Below, in pieces: positions 1 to 5,161 of a stretch of DNA of 6,858 bases. The notes under the pieces are model-generated. The model was given only the letters and a program-made list of their open reading frames with translations, searched no databases and was not told the origin of the DNA. The stretch's first letter is position 1, and every line of letters begins with the position of its first letter. The position numbers and the translations under genes are program-made. The DNA lies in the NCBI GenBank assembly GCA_003554915.1, contig PWHM01000006.1, forward strand, positions 1 to 6,858. The letters run 5' to 3'. Source of the DNA: Candidatus Nealsoniibacteriota bacterium. GTDB taxonomy: Bacteria > Patescibacteriota > Minisyncoccia > Minisyncoccales > PWPS01.

Positions 1-42
1 TTCTTCTTTCTTTTCTTCTTTTTTCTTTTCTTTTTTGGGCAT
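1..42 (-). CDS. 5' end of a leftward gene with a Lys/Glu-rich N-terminus (partial)
   Basis: Reading leftward from an ATG at 42-40, 14 codons stay open to the window edge and give MPKKEKKKEEKKEE. Only the N-terminus is visible, so no function can be named. The strongly charged tract resembles the Lys/Glu-rich extension of the L31 protein elsewhere in this window. The case for a real gene is the ATG placed downstream of a plausible leftward promoter (90-117), itself just past the hairpin that would end the neighbouring leftward gene. No clear Shine-Dalgarno sequence precedes the ATG. The alternative is a chance open frame in a pyrimidine-rich strand, since low-complexity sequence easily stays open. 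Confidence 0.5.
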   Translation of the reverse strand, partial: MPKKEKKKEEKKEE

Positions 43-89
43 AAATTTATTGCTTTCAAACATTTAAATAAAAAAACAGACGTTTTCCC

Positions 90-117
90 AATATAACATT
101 AATAAGTAAAAAATCAA
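90..117 (-). promoter_or_regulatory. Possible sigma70-type promoter for the leftward gene at the left edge
   Basis: On the minus strand there is a -35-like TTGATT (117-112), a 16-nt spacer and a -10-like TATATT (95-90). Transcription would start near position 83, leaving a leader of about 40 nt before the ATG at 42. AT-rich sequence makes chance matches likely, so this rests on spacing and position. Confidence 0.4.
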
Positions 118-127
118 GATAGAAACT

Positions 128-154
128 AAAAAGTGAGGTTGAACCTCACTTTTT
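128..154. terminator. Perfect hairpin with T-tracts on both strands, probably a bidirectional terminator
   Basis: The arms AAAAAGTGAGG (128-138) and CCTCACTTTTT (144-154) pair perfectly around TTGAA. A run of T follows on the plus strand (150-155), and the A-run at 128-132 gives a T-run on the minus strand. It lies downstream of the leftward gene ending at 265 and upstream of the leftward gene at the left edge. It can therefore end the former and insulate the latter. Confidence 0.6.
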
Positions 155-216
155 TGGGTGAGTTTTTAACCGTCGGTTGAAAGCACCGTTTATTTACAGT
201 CCAAAGAATCCAATAA

Positions 217-249
217 ACCGAGCGGACTAAATGTCCGCTCGGTCTTTTT
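217..249. terminator. GC-rich hairpin just beyond the stop of the 468-aa secreted protein gene
   Basis: ACCGAGCGGAC (217-227) and GTCCGCTCGGT (233-243) form a perfect 11-bp stem with the loop TAAAT. The clean T-run (245-249) is on the plus strand. On the minus strand, where the adjacent gene ends 22 nt upstream of the stem, the stem is followed only by TTTATT. It probably terminates or stabilises the end of that leftward transcript, although its tail would suit plus-strand termination better. Confidence 0.55.
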
Positions 250-264
250 GGGCTTAAATTTATT

Positions 265-1671
265 TTAGTAGACCTCTTGCCAGTTGGGCAAAACGGGACG
301 AACAAAAACTCCTTTTATGATTCCGCAAGAAACTCCTTCGTTATCGGTTACTTTCAGCCTGGCTTCTTTTGTGCCGTAATCCCCTATGAATTCGGTTTCG
401 GCGGTTGTTCCGGTAGCAGTGGAGGGATTAGCTTCTTCAAATTCCCATTCGTAAGTGGTAATGGGCTCGGCTCCGGATGTGCTTTCATCCGTAAAATATG
501 TTTTTTCTTCTATGTACGGACGATTGGGTTGCCAGCTGAAATCGGGATTGGCTCTATTTTTGTCCGTTTCAAAAGTGGAGCTGAACCATTCGGATGTGTA
601 TCCATTCTCATCCGTAACCCGAACCTCCCAGGTGTACTCCGTATCGAAATCAAAATTGGATCCTCCGACGTTGATTGAATTAATTCCAGAGGAAAGCTCT
701 TGCGGTCCATATACGGTTTCGTCGGTGTCGGCGTCTTTTATTCTGACTTCCGAAGACTGTTTGCCGTGATCGGTCTGGGAGTGATACTCCCAACTGAGAT
801 GAACTGAGTGAGGATTGTCGCTTCCGCAGTAAGGGTAATGATTGTCAAACGGTTCATGTGAGGAGTCCTGGTAGTTATGATCATCCTCGTTTTCCCAAGT
901 CAGGTTATGAGCTATGGGAGTGGATCTGGCTTCGGAGAAAGGCGGGCTGGGACTGGCACCGAATGCGCAAACGGTGTCCGGGTCGGTGTCACCGTAACAG
1001 AAGACTCTGTCACCGTAGCCATTGAAAGACCAGTCCTCATTTTCATCTCCCAGAGACTCCCTGTCAACTTCCTGTCCGTCACAGCCGCCACCTGAGCAAG
1101 TATGTTCCATTTTTACCCTGTCGTCGTTATCCGTATCACCTACCATTTCACAGTACCAGCCGTCGACGTCAGAACAATCTCCGGAAGCGGTAGTCGAATA
1201 AGTGCAGTTTCCGCCCGAACAGGTGTAGTCTCGATAGACGCAAGTGGTCGAACCGGAACAAACCCAGCCACTGCTGGTGTCACAATTGGTTATGTAGTCG
1301 GTTGTGTACTCCTTACAATTTCCACTGGGAACGCAGCGGTGTTTTCTTTCTATTACCCAGTCACCGTCACAATCCCGACCATCAAGATCCCTGCAATCTT
1401 CGGTGTCGGTTGGGTGATAATCATAACCGTCATATACTCTATACTCTCTGATATATACTCCACTGGAAGCTCCGGCCACGGCGGGTTCCGGCTTTCGGTC
1501 TTCGTTGTTGTGAGCTAAGTTTTTATCCGTTTCCACTTCACTATCAACTCTTTCCGTGCTATCGCTTTCAAACTCATTATTTCCGACCTCCACCCTACTG
1601 CCAAGTATCGCCAAGGCGAAGATCAGAAAGAATACGGCCAATGCACCGATGAGTTTTTTGTTATTTTTCAT
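265..1671 (-). CDS. Secreted protein with three four-cysteine repeats and FN3-like and PKD-like domains
   Basis: This 468-aa protein is probably exported and acts at or outside the cell surface. A basic start (MKNNKK) and a hydrophobic stretch at residues 7-24 form a signal peptide or N-terminal anchor; there is no lipobox cysteine. A polar, acidic linker runs to about 70. Residues 75-197 hold three imperfect repeats of C-X7-C, then a variable gap, then C-X4/5-C: C93/C101/C113/C119, C130/C138/C151/C156 (with an extra C144) and C166/C174/C192/C197. The third contains an acidic DTDNDD stretch. About 283-370 looks like a fibronectin type III fold (the YTWEVRVTDENGYTSEW region) and 374-459 like a PKD domain (YEWEFEE, then KVTDNEG). 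No catalytic motif is visible. The ATG is preceded by AT-rich sequence without a Shine-Dalgarno; a promoter lies just upstream. Sampled 60-bp stretches reach 50-60% G+C, against about 30% in the 196-aa gene nearby. Adhesion or host contact is possible but inferred. Confidence 0.85.
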   Translation of the reverse strand: MKNNKKLIGALAVFFLIFALAILGSRVEVGNNEFESDSTERVDSEVETDKNLAHNNEDRKPEPAVAGASSGVYIREYRVYDGYDYHPTDTEDCRDLDGRDCDGDWVIERKHRCVPSGNCKEYTTDYITNCDTSSGWVCSGSTTCVYRDYTCSGGNCTYSTTASGDCSDVDGWYCEMVGDTDNDDRVKMEHTCSGGGCDGQEVDRESLGDENEDWSFNGYGDRVFCYGDTDPDTVCAFGASPSPPFSEARSTPIAHNLTWENEDDHNYQDSSHEPFDNHYPYCGSDNPHSVHLSWEYHSQTDHGKQSSEVRIKDADTDETVYGPQELSSGINSINVGGSNFDFDTEYTWEVRVTDENGYTSEWFSSTFETDKNRANPDFSWQPNRPYIEEKTYFTDESTSGAEPITTYEWEFEEANPSTATGTTAETEFIGDYGTKEARLKVTDNEGVSCGIIKGVFVRPVLPNWQEVY

Positions 1672-1723
1672 AATTAATATTTAACTTGAATAAGTATAGC
1701 AAAATCATAAAAAAGGTCAAAAA
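1654..1723. repeat. Copy 1 of a 70-bp duplicated promoter and leader block
   Basis: This block matches 4228-4297 at 68 of 70 positions by eye, in the same orientation. It covers the first six codons of the leftward gene, its short leader and its promoter. The similarity drops abruptly inside the leftward coding sequence. On the other side it resumes in shorter islands (1804-1823 and 1864-1873) and then in the lipoprotein start. Confidence 0.9.
1693..1720 (-). promoter_or_regulatory. Leftward arm of divergent promoter region 1
   Basis: On the minus strand, TTGACC (1720-1715), a 16-nt spacer and TATACT (1698-1693) make a good sigma70-type promoter. Transcription would start about 15 nt before the ATG at 1671, so the leader is very short and has no ribosome binding site. 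The same hexamers and spacing recur at 4267-4294, which supports function. Confidence 0.7.
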
Positions 1724-1811
1724 GTGAGTAAATTTATCCAAGTAAACGGTGAACTTTAATCAAAATATGTTTTCTGCCGTAACTTAAAGGTAGCTTGCTG
1801 TCACCTTTTAT

Positions 1812-1840
1812 TTGACATTAATTGTAATTGTTGTTATAAA
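1812..1840 (+). promoter_or_regulatory. Rightward arm of divergent promoter region 1 (lipoprotein promoter)
   Basis: A consensus -35 TTGACA (1812-1817) is separated by exactly 17 nt from TATAAA (1835-1840). Transcription would start near 1847, giving a leader of about 60 nt. Both hexamers and the spacing are conserved at 4382-4410 although much of the spacer differs, which is good evidence for a real promoter. Confidence 0.8.
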
Positions 1841-1894
1841 TTCTATAAGAGCAGTAATTTTGCTCATTGACAATGAAATTACAAAGCGTGATGA

Positions 1895-1900
1895 AGGGAG
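1895..1900 (+). promoter_or_regulatory. Shine-Dalgarno sequence fixing the lipoprotein start
   Basis: AGGGAG lies 8 nt before the ATG at 1909. It favours this start over the in-frame TTG at 1867, and the resulting protein begins with a classic lipoprotein signal peptide. The identical arrangement occurs in the paralogue. Confidence 0.8.
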
Positions 1901-1908
1901 TGGAAAAA

Positions 1909-2544
1909 ATGAGAAAGATTTCAGTTTTAGCACTGATAATTATTCTTGCTTTAGTCTTGGTTGGCTGTGACGGAGAAGCCGAAGAACCCATTGAGACTGT
2001 GGTTTTGGAAATTAGTATAATGGGAAACGGAACAGTCCAAGCTATAATGGAAAACGGTCAGTTGGAAAATCTTGAAGAAGGTGAGCACGAAGTGGAAAAA
2101 GGAAGCATCGTAGATATTATAGCACAGCCCAATGAAGGCCATGTATTCCACGCGTGGATCGGACCTGAGGAAATGTATGAAAAAGAGGCAAGTTTACTCA
2201 TGAACGAGGATAAGGATATTTTAGTAAGGTTCACAGAAAAACACTTCTCCCAGGAGATAGTCGGTGACTATTGGGAGAACGGTGATTTCGTCGTGGAATA
2301 TGAAATCACCAATATATCGGAGGAAGATCGGGAGATTGCAGAAACCTTGAAAATTTTCGATCAAAATAACGAGGAAATATATGTTGACAGATTGGATCCC
2401 TACACATTGTCACCCAATCAAAAAATTTTGGGATCAATACATGTTCCGATAAAAGAAGAGGAGGGTTTTAAAAAGGGAGAATACAAAGCTTATTTACTCA
2501 ATCAGCACGCTCCAATTACTTCAATAGGCTTTAAAGTAGAATAA
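1909..2544 (+). CDS. Lipoprotein with one InlB-type repeat and a C-terminal beta-rich domain (paralogue 1)
   Basis: This 211-aa protein has a lipoprotein signal peptide: basic MRK, a hydrophobic core, then LVGC with the lipid-modified cysteine predicted at residue 20. It should be anchored in the membrane and face outward. About residues 31-109 resemble the divergent InlB B-repeat domain: the GNGTV strand, a GSIVDIIAQPNEGHVFHAW core, and a final MNEDKDILVRF strand. Residues 110-211 form a second region without a recognised family, probably an Ig-like beta sandwich, with EITN near its start and KKGEYKAYLLN near its end. The ATG at 1909 was chosen over an upstream in-frame TTG because of its Shine-Dalgarno site and signal peptide. 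The paralogue lacks 11 residues found here after GNGTV. The gene has its own promoter and terminator and diverges from the cysteine-repeat protein gene. The function is unknown; a surface-binding or partner role is inferred. Confidence 0.85.
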   Translation: MRKISVLALIIILALVLVGCDGEAEEPIETVVLEISIMGNGTVQAIMENGQLENLEEGEHEVEKGSIVDIIAQPNEGHVFHAWIGPEEMYEKEASLLMNEDKDILVRFTEKHFSQEIVGDYWENGDFVVEYEITNISEEDREIAETLKIFDQNNEEIYVDRLDPYTLSPNQKILGSIHVPIKEEEGFKKGEYKAYLLNQHAPITSIGFKVE

Positions 2545-2581
2545 GAACTTAAAGCCAATAAAGTTCAAACAAAAGACTCAA

Positions 2582-2608
2582 CCGGCCCTTTCGAGGGTCG
2601 GCTTTTTT
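2582..2608 (+). terminator. Rho-independent terminator of lipoprotein 1, with a UUCG loop
   Basis: CCGGCCCT (2582-2589) pairs with AGGGTCGG (2594-2601), including one G-T wobble, around the stable tetraloop TTCG. Six T follow at 2603-2608. It starts 37 nt after the lipoprotein stop. The arm and the preceding CTCAACCG match the terminator of the paralogous lipoprotein. It also lies just beyond the convergent leftward gene ending at 2619, where the minus strand has a poorer T-tract. Confidence 0.85.
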
Positions 2609-2618
2609 ATAATTTAAA

Positions 2619-3209
2619 CTATTGATAGATGAGCCTATGAGGGAATCTTAGTCTTGCGTCTATTTCTTTGGCTATAGACTGCAATTTATCATAATCGGCT
2701 TTCGGTCCCATGCCATATATTTTTACGAAATTATCATCACGAACAAAACTTATCTCATCAGCCGTGTTCCCACTTTCAAATTCATAAAGAAAACTAAAAG
2801 AAGTATTTCCTACGTTCAAATTCCTTTTTTCACTGACATAAAAAAGACTTTCTGCTTTTTCCTGAAAATAATCAAAAGCATCCACTATATTATTTTCATC
2901 ATATTTTTTCATTGTTATTCTGACCATGGAAAATTCCTCACCTTCTTCAGAGCACGAAAGCAAATAGGACATAAGGCAGCCCTTCTTCCAGCCGAAATCT
3001 TCTACTTCAACTTCATCCAGCTCATCAACGGATATTTCTCTATGGGAGTCGCCAATAAAATCTTTCCCCTCTTCCACTCTTTTAATACAAAGGGTTTCGT
3101 CTTGAAAAAAGCTTTCTTTTCTGGCGTTTGCAATCAAAAAACCGGCAATCAAGATGACAATTATAGTAATCAAAATAATTGCAAAAATTAAGAGTCTTTT
3201 TTTACTCAT
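2619..3209 (-). CDS. Membrane-anchored protein of unknown function, second gene of a leftward operon
   Basis: This 196-aa protein has basic MSKKR, then one strongly hydrophobic helix at about residues 6-28. The rest (29-196) is an acidic soluble domain predicted to face outward. Cysteines are C41, C78 and C86. Alternating strands and helices (MVRITMKKYD, then FVRDDNFVKIYGMG and YDKLQSIAKEIDARL) suggest a compact alpha/beta fold, but I recognise no named family. It starts 13 nt after the stop of the 340-aa secreted protein gene on the same strand, with no promoter or terminator between them. The two are therefore probably co-transcribed, and this protein may assist or anchor that product. No Shine-Dalgarno precedes the ATG. 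A sampled 60-bp stretch is only about 28-33% G+C, clearly lower than the two large secreted-protein genes. It ends with TAG. Confidence 0.8.
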   Translation of the reverse strand: MSKKRLLIFAIILITIIVILIAGFLIANARKESFFQDETLCIKRVEEGKDFIGDSHREISVDELDEVEVEDFGWKKGCLMSYLLSCSEEGEEFSMVRITMKKYDENNIVDAFDYFQEKAESLFYVSEKRNLNVGNTSFSFLYEFESGNTADEISFVRDDNFVKIYGMGPKADYDKLQSIAKEIDARLRFPHRLIYQ

Positions 3210-3222
3210 AATATTTTTAAAA

Positions 3223-4245
3223 TTAATAACATAATCCTACACAAGTATTCGAATCATAACCTTCATGCATGCAACAATCATAGCAATTTTTATTATTGGA
3301 ACAGCCGGAATCTTCACAAATGCAATCACAATAACAATCATCTTCATCTTCTTCCGGCGGATCATCGTTATCATTTTCATCATATGCCAGTTCAAAATTA
3401 GCAATGGCTTCTATGTCATCAGTAATATTAGTGATTGTGTGGCTACTGCTGGTGGCATGTATGTCACCATGCCAAACACTGAAAGTAAAACCCGGATCGG
3501 AATATGCTCTCACTATAGCACTTTCGCCATCTTCAACAGTCTCTCCGCAATCACCTCCCAGGGAACCACTTCCGGTGCCGACGGAACAGGTAATTTTATA
3601 TCCTTCCGGTTCAAAATAAGCAAAAACCGTCTTGTTTTCCGTTACGTTATTAATAATGTATGTCGGATTCGTGCCGGAGGCGTCAGAGTCTTCGTGCCAC
3701 CTATCGAATTCCCAGCCGGAATCCGGAATCGCTTCCACCGTGGCATTTTCACCGTGTTCAACATGTGTACCACAGTCACCACCGAAAGAACCCAATCCGG
3801 AGCGTAAACAACGAATATAATGGGTTTCCACTTCCTCTTCAAAATTGGCGTGGACGGATTTGTCGGAGTCCATTAAAACACTACAAGAAGAGGTCGTTCC
3901 GCTACAGGCTTCCGACCATTCATCAAAAGCATAACCATCCTCGGCATAGGCATAAATGTATGCCCGATGACCTTCTTCGTAGGTGTTGGTTCCGGAAGGA
4001 CTGGTTCTACCACCGGAGTCGGAGGTTACGGTTAGGGTGTGTGTTGGCGCTTCAAAAACCTCATCGGCACAATACCAACCGTCTTCCGGCGAACTTCCGG
4101 CATAGATTAAATAATCCTCCGGATTTTCTTCCGCCCCCCCCAATAAAAAAGAAAAAGAAACGAAGGCAAATACTAAAACTATAAAAAAGGAAAGTAATTT
4201 AAAATTTATTTTGACTGAGAGAAACGTTTTTTTGTTATTTTTCAT
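3223..4245 (-). CDS. Secreted protein with three InlB-type repeats and a ten-cysteine C-terminal tail
   Basis: This 340-aa exported protein begins with a basic stretch containing MKNNKK, then a hydrophobic signal segment at about 17-36. A short DGWYC motif (55-59) matches one in the third cysteine repeat of the other large secreted protein. Three divergent InlB B-type repeats follow at about 68-136, 141-213 and 214-285. Each has a glycine-rich first strand, an A-P-D-G-F-W core and a final ANF- or AYF-type strand. Repeats 2 and 3 each carry a conserved cysteine pair (C146/C158 and C220/C233, the second in GGDCG); repeat 1 has C114/C121 elsewhere. An acidic linker (about 288-303) leads to a tail at 304-340 with ten cysteines: CxCxCxC, C315, C321-xx-CC and C335-xxx-C339. 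The tail could be disulfide-knotted or metal-binding; I recognise no family. The gene heads an operon with the 196-aa membrane protein and is transcribed from divergent promoter region 2. A role in contact or binding is inferred. Confidence 0.85.
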   Translation of the reverse strand: MKNNKKTFLSVKINFKLLSFFIVLVFAFVSFSFLLGGAEENPEDYLIYAGSSPEDGWYCADEVFEAPTHTLTVTSDSGGRTSPSGTNTYEEGHRAYIYAYAEDGYAFDEWSEACSGTTSSCSVLMDSDKSVHANFEEEVETHYIRCLRSGLGSFGGDCGTHVEHGENATVEAIPDSGWEFDRWHEDSDASGTNPTYIINNVTENKTVFAYFEPEGYKITCSVGTGSGSLGGDCGETVEDGESAIVRAYSDPGFTFSVWHGDIHATSSSHTITNITDDIEAIANFELAYDENDNDDPPEEDEDDCYCDCICEDSGCSNNKNCYDCCMHEGYDSNTCVGLCY

Positions 4246-4297
4246 AATTAATATTTGACTTGAATTAGTATAGCAAAATCATAAAAAAGGTCAAAAA
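4228..4297. repeat. Copy 2 of the 70-bp duplicated promoter and leader block
   Basis: This direct copy of 1654-1723 has two mismatches by eye. It includes the codons for MKNNKK of the leftward gene, the short leader and the leftward promoter. The near-identity across AT-rich non-coding DNA, while the adjoining coding sequence is unrelated, shows either a recent duplication or gene conversion, or strong constraint on this control region. Confidence 0.9.
4267..4294 (-). promoter_or_regulatory. Leftward arm of divergent promoter region 2
   Basis: TTGACC (4294-4289), 16 nt and TATACT (4272-4267) on the minus strand are identical to the copy at 1693-1720. It would drive the 340-aa secreted protein gene and the 196-aa gene behind it, with a leader of about 15 nt. 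Confidence 0.7.
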
Positions 4298-4381
4298 AAC
4301 CGGTAAATTCACCGAGCAGGTTATGAGTTTTGTCGAAAAACTGTTTTTTTAAATTTAAGACAGCTCAATGCCGCCTTTTAT

Positions 4382-4410
4382 TTGACATTAATTACAGTTA
4401 TTGGTATAAA
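4382..4410 (+). promoter_or_regulatory. Rightward arm of divergent promoter region 2 (lipoprotein 2 promoter)
   Basis: TTGACA (4382-4387), a 17-nt spacer and TATAAA (4405-4410) repeat the arrangement at 1812-1840. The first eight spacer bases are the same and the remainder has diverged, as expected when only the hexamers and spacing are selected. Confidence 0.8.
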
Positions 4411-4461
4411 CATCGCAGAGATAGGATTTCTAAGGAAGTTCATTGACAAGTAAAAAAACGA

Positions 4462-4467
4462 AGGGAG
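4462..4467 (+). promoter_or_regulatory. Shine-Dalgarno sequence fixing the start of lipoprotein 2
   Basis: AGGGAG lies 8 nt before the ATG at 4476, within a longer block identical to the paralogue. It favours this start over the in-frame TTG at 4443. Confidence 0.8.
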
Positions 4468-4475
4468 TGGAAAAA

Positions 4476-5096
4476 ATGAGAAAGATTTCAGTTTTGGCAC
4501 TGATAATTATTTTTGCCCTGGCTTTGGGCGGATGCGAAGAAGGGGCCGAAGTCCCGATTGAAACAGTCGTTTTGGAACTTGATATAATGGGAAACGGAAC
4601 AGTTAAAAATCTTGAAGAGGGTCAAAATGCAGTTGAGAAAGGGGCAATACTCGATCTGATCGCCGTACCCGATGCAGGGTGGGTCTTTGACCAATGGGAG
4701 GGTGTTGAAAGAAAATATGAAAGAGAAACCGGCATATTGATGAATGAGGAGAAAGAGATTAAAGCTGTATTCGAAGAACAATATTTTGATCTTGAGATTG
4801 ATTATTTGGTATGGTTGAGAGATGAAGAAGAAAGAGAGAGATTTTCAATCACATTTGATATAACCAACCTTACCGATGAAGAGCGGGAGCATCAAAAAAC
4901 GACTAAAATAATGAATCAAAACAACGAAATAGTGTATGTTGATGAATGGGGATCCTATCCGATTGACTCTCAAGAGACAAGATCGACATTCACCACCGTT
5001 AACGTTAAAGAAGCTGGCTTGGAGCCCGGTGAGTATAAAGCGTATATAAGAAACGATAACTCACCAACTCCTGCGATAAATTTCACGGTGGAATAA
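4476..5096 (+). CDS. Lipoprotein with one InlB-type repeat and a C-terminal beta-rich domain (paralogue 2)
   Basis: This 206-aa protein is a paralogue of the lipoprotein at 1909-2544. The first 12 residues (MRKISVLALIII) are identical, and the lipobox LGGC places the modified cysteine at residue 20. About 31-100 form a single divergent InlB B-type repeat with the core PDAGWVFDQWEG and the closing strand KEIKAVFEEQ. About 101-206 form the second domain, which shares FDITN, QNNE, YVDE and PGEYKAYIRN patterns with its paralogue. It lacks 11 residues present in the paralogue between GNGTV and NLEEG. The signal peptide and leader are much closer to the paralogue than the C-terminal half is, so the mature domains have diverged faster. 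The gene has its own promoter, a strong Shine-Dalgarno and a terminator, and diverges from the 340-aa secreted protein operon. I know of no assigned function for this architecture. Confidence 0.85.
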   Translation: MRKISVLALIIIFALALGGCEEGAEVPIETVVLELDIMGNGTVKNLEEGQNAVEKGAILDLIAVPDAGWVFDQWEGVERKYERETGILMNEEKEIKAVFEEQYFDLEIDYLVWLRDEEERERFSITFDITNLTDEEREHQKTTKIMNQNNEIVYVDEWGSYPIDSQETRSTFTTVNVKEAGLEPGEYKAYIRNDNSPTPAINFTVE

Positions 5097-5124
5097 AAAA
5101 GATTCGAGACAAAATAAAAAGCTC

Positions 5125-5153
5125 AACCGACCCAGGTCAAGGGTCGGTTTTTT
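5125..5153 (+). terminator. Rho-independent terminator of lipoprotein 2
   Basis: AACCGACCC (5125-5133) pairs perfectly with GGGTCGGTT (5141-5149) around a 7-nt loop, and T continues to 5153. It is 28 nt past the stop codon. The stem is clearly related to that at 2582-2608, so the terminator was part of the duplicated unit. Confidence 0.9.
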
Positions 5154-5161
5154 ATTTACAC

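Noticed and set aside
1786..1808. AAAGGT/ACCTTT inverted repeat in the first divergent promoter region as an operator
   Set aside because: The left arm is missing in the second promoter region although the flanking promoter is conserved, so it is probably chance.
1867..1908. In-frame TTG start extending lipoprotein 1 upstream by 14 codons; likewise TTG at 4443 for lipoprotein 2
   Set aside because: The ATG starts have a strong Shine-Dalgarno at good spacing and give exact lipoprotein signal peptides. The upstream extensions differ between the paralogues and would bury the signal.
3660..4184. Long plus-strand open frame opposite the 340-aa secreted gene, with other plus-strand frames at 277-678, 1102-1518 and 3265-3807
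   Set aside because: They are antisense shadows of genes with clear signal peptides and repeats. Their translations have no domain pattern, promoter or ribosome binding site of their own.
1654..4297. Duplicated 70-bp blocks as ends of an insertion sequence or transposon
   Set aside because: They are direct copies containing start codons and promoters. There are no terminal inverted repeats, target-site duplication or transposase between them.
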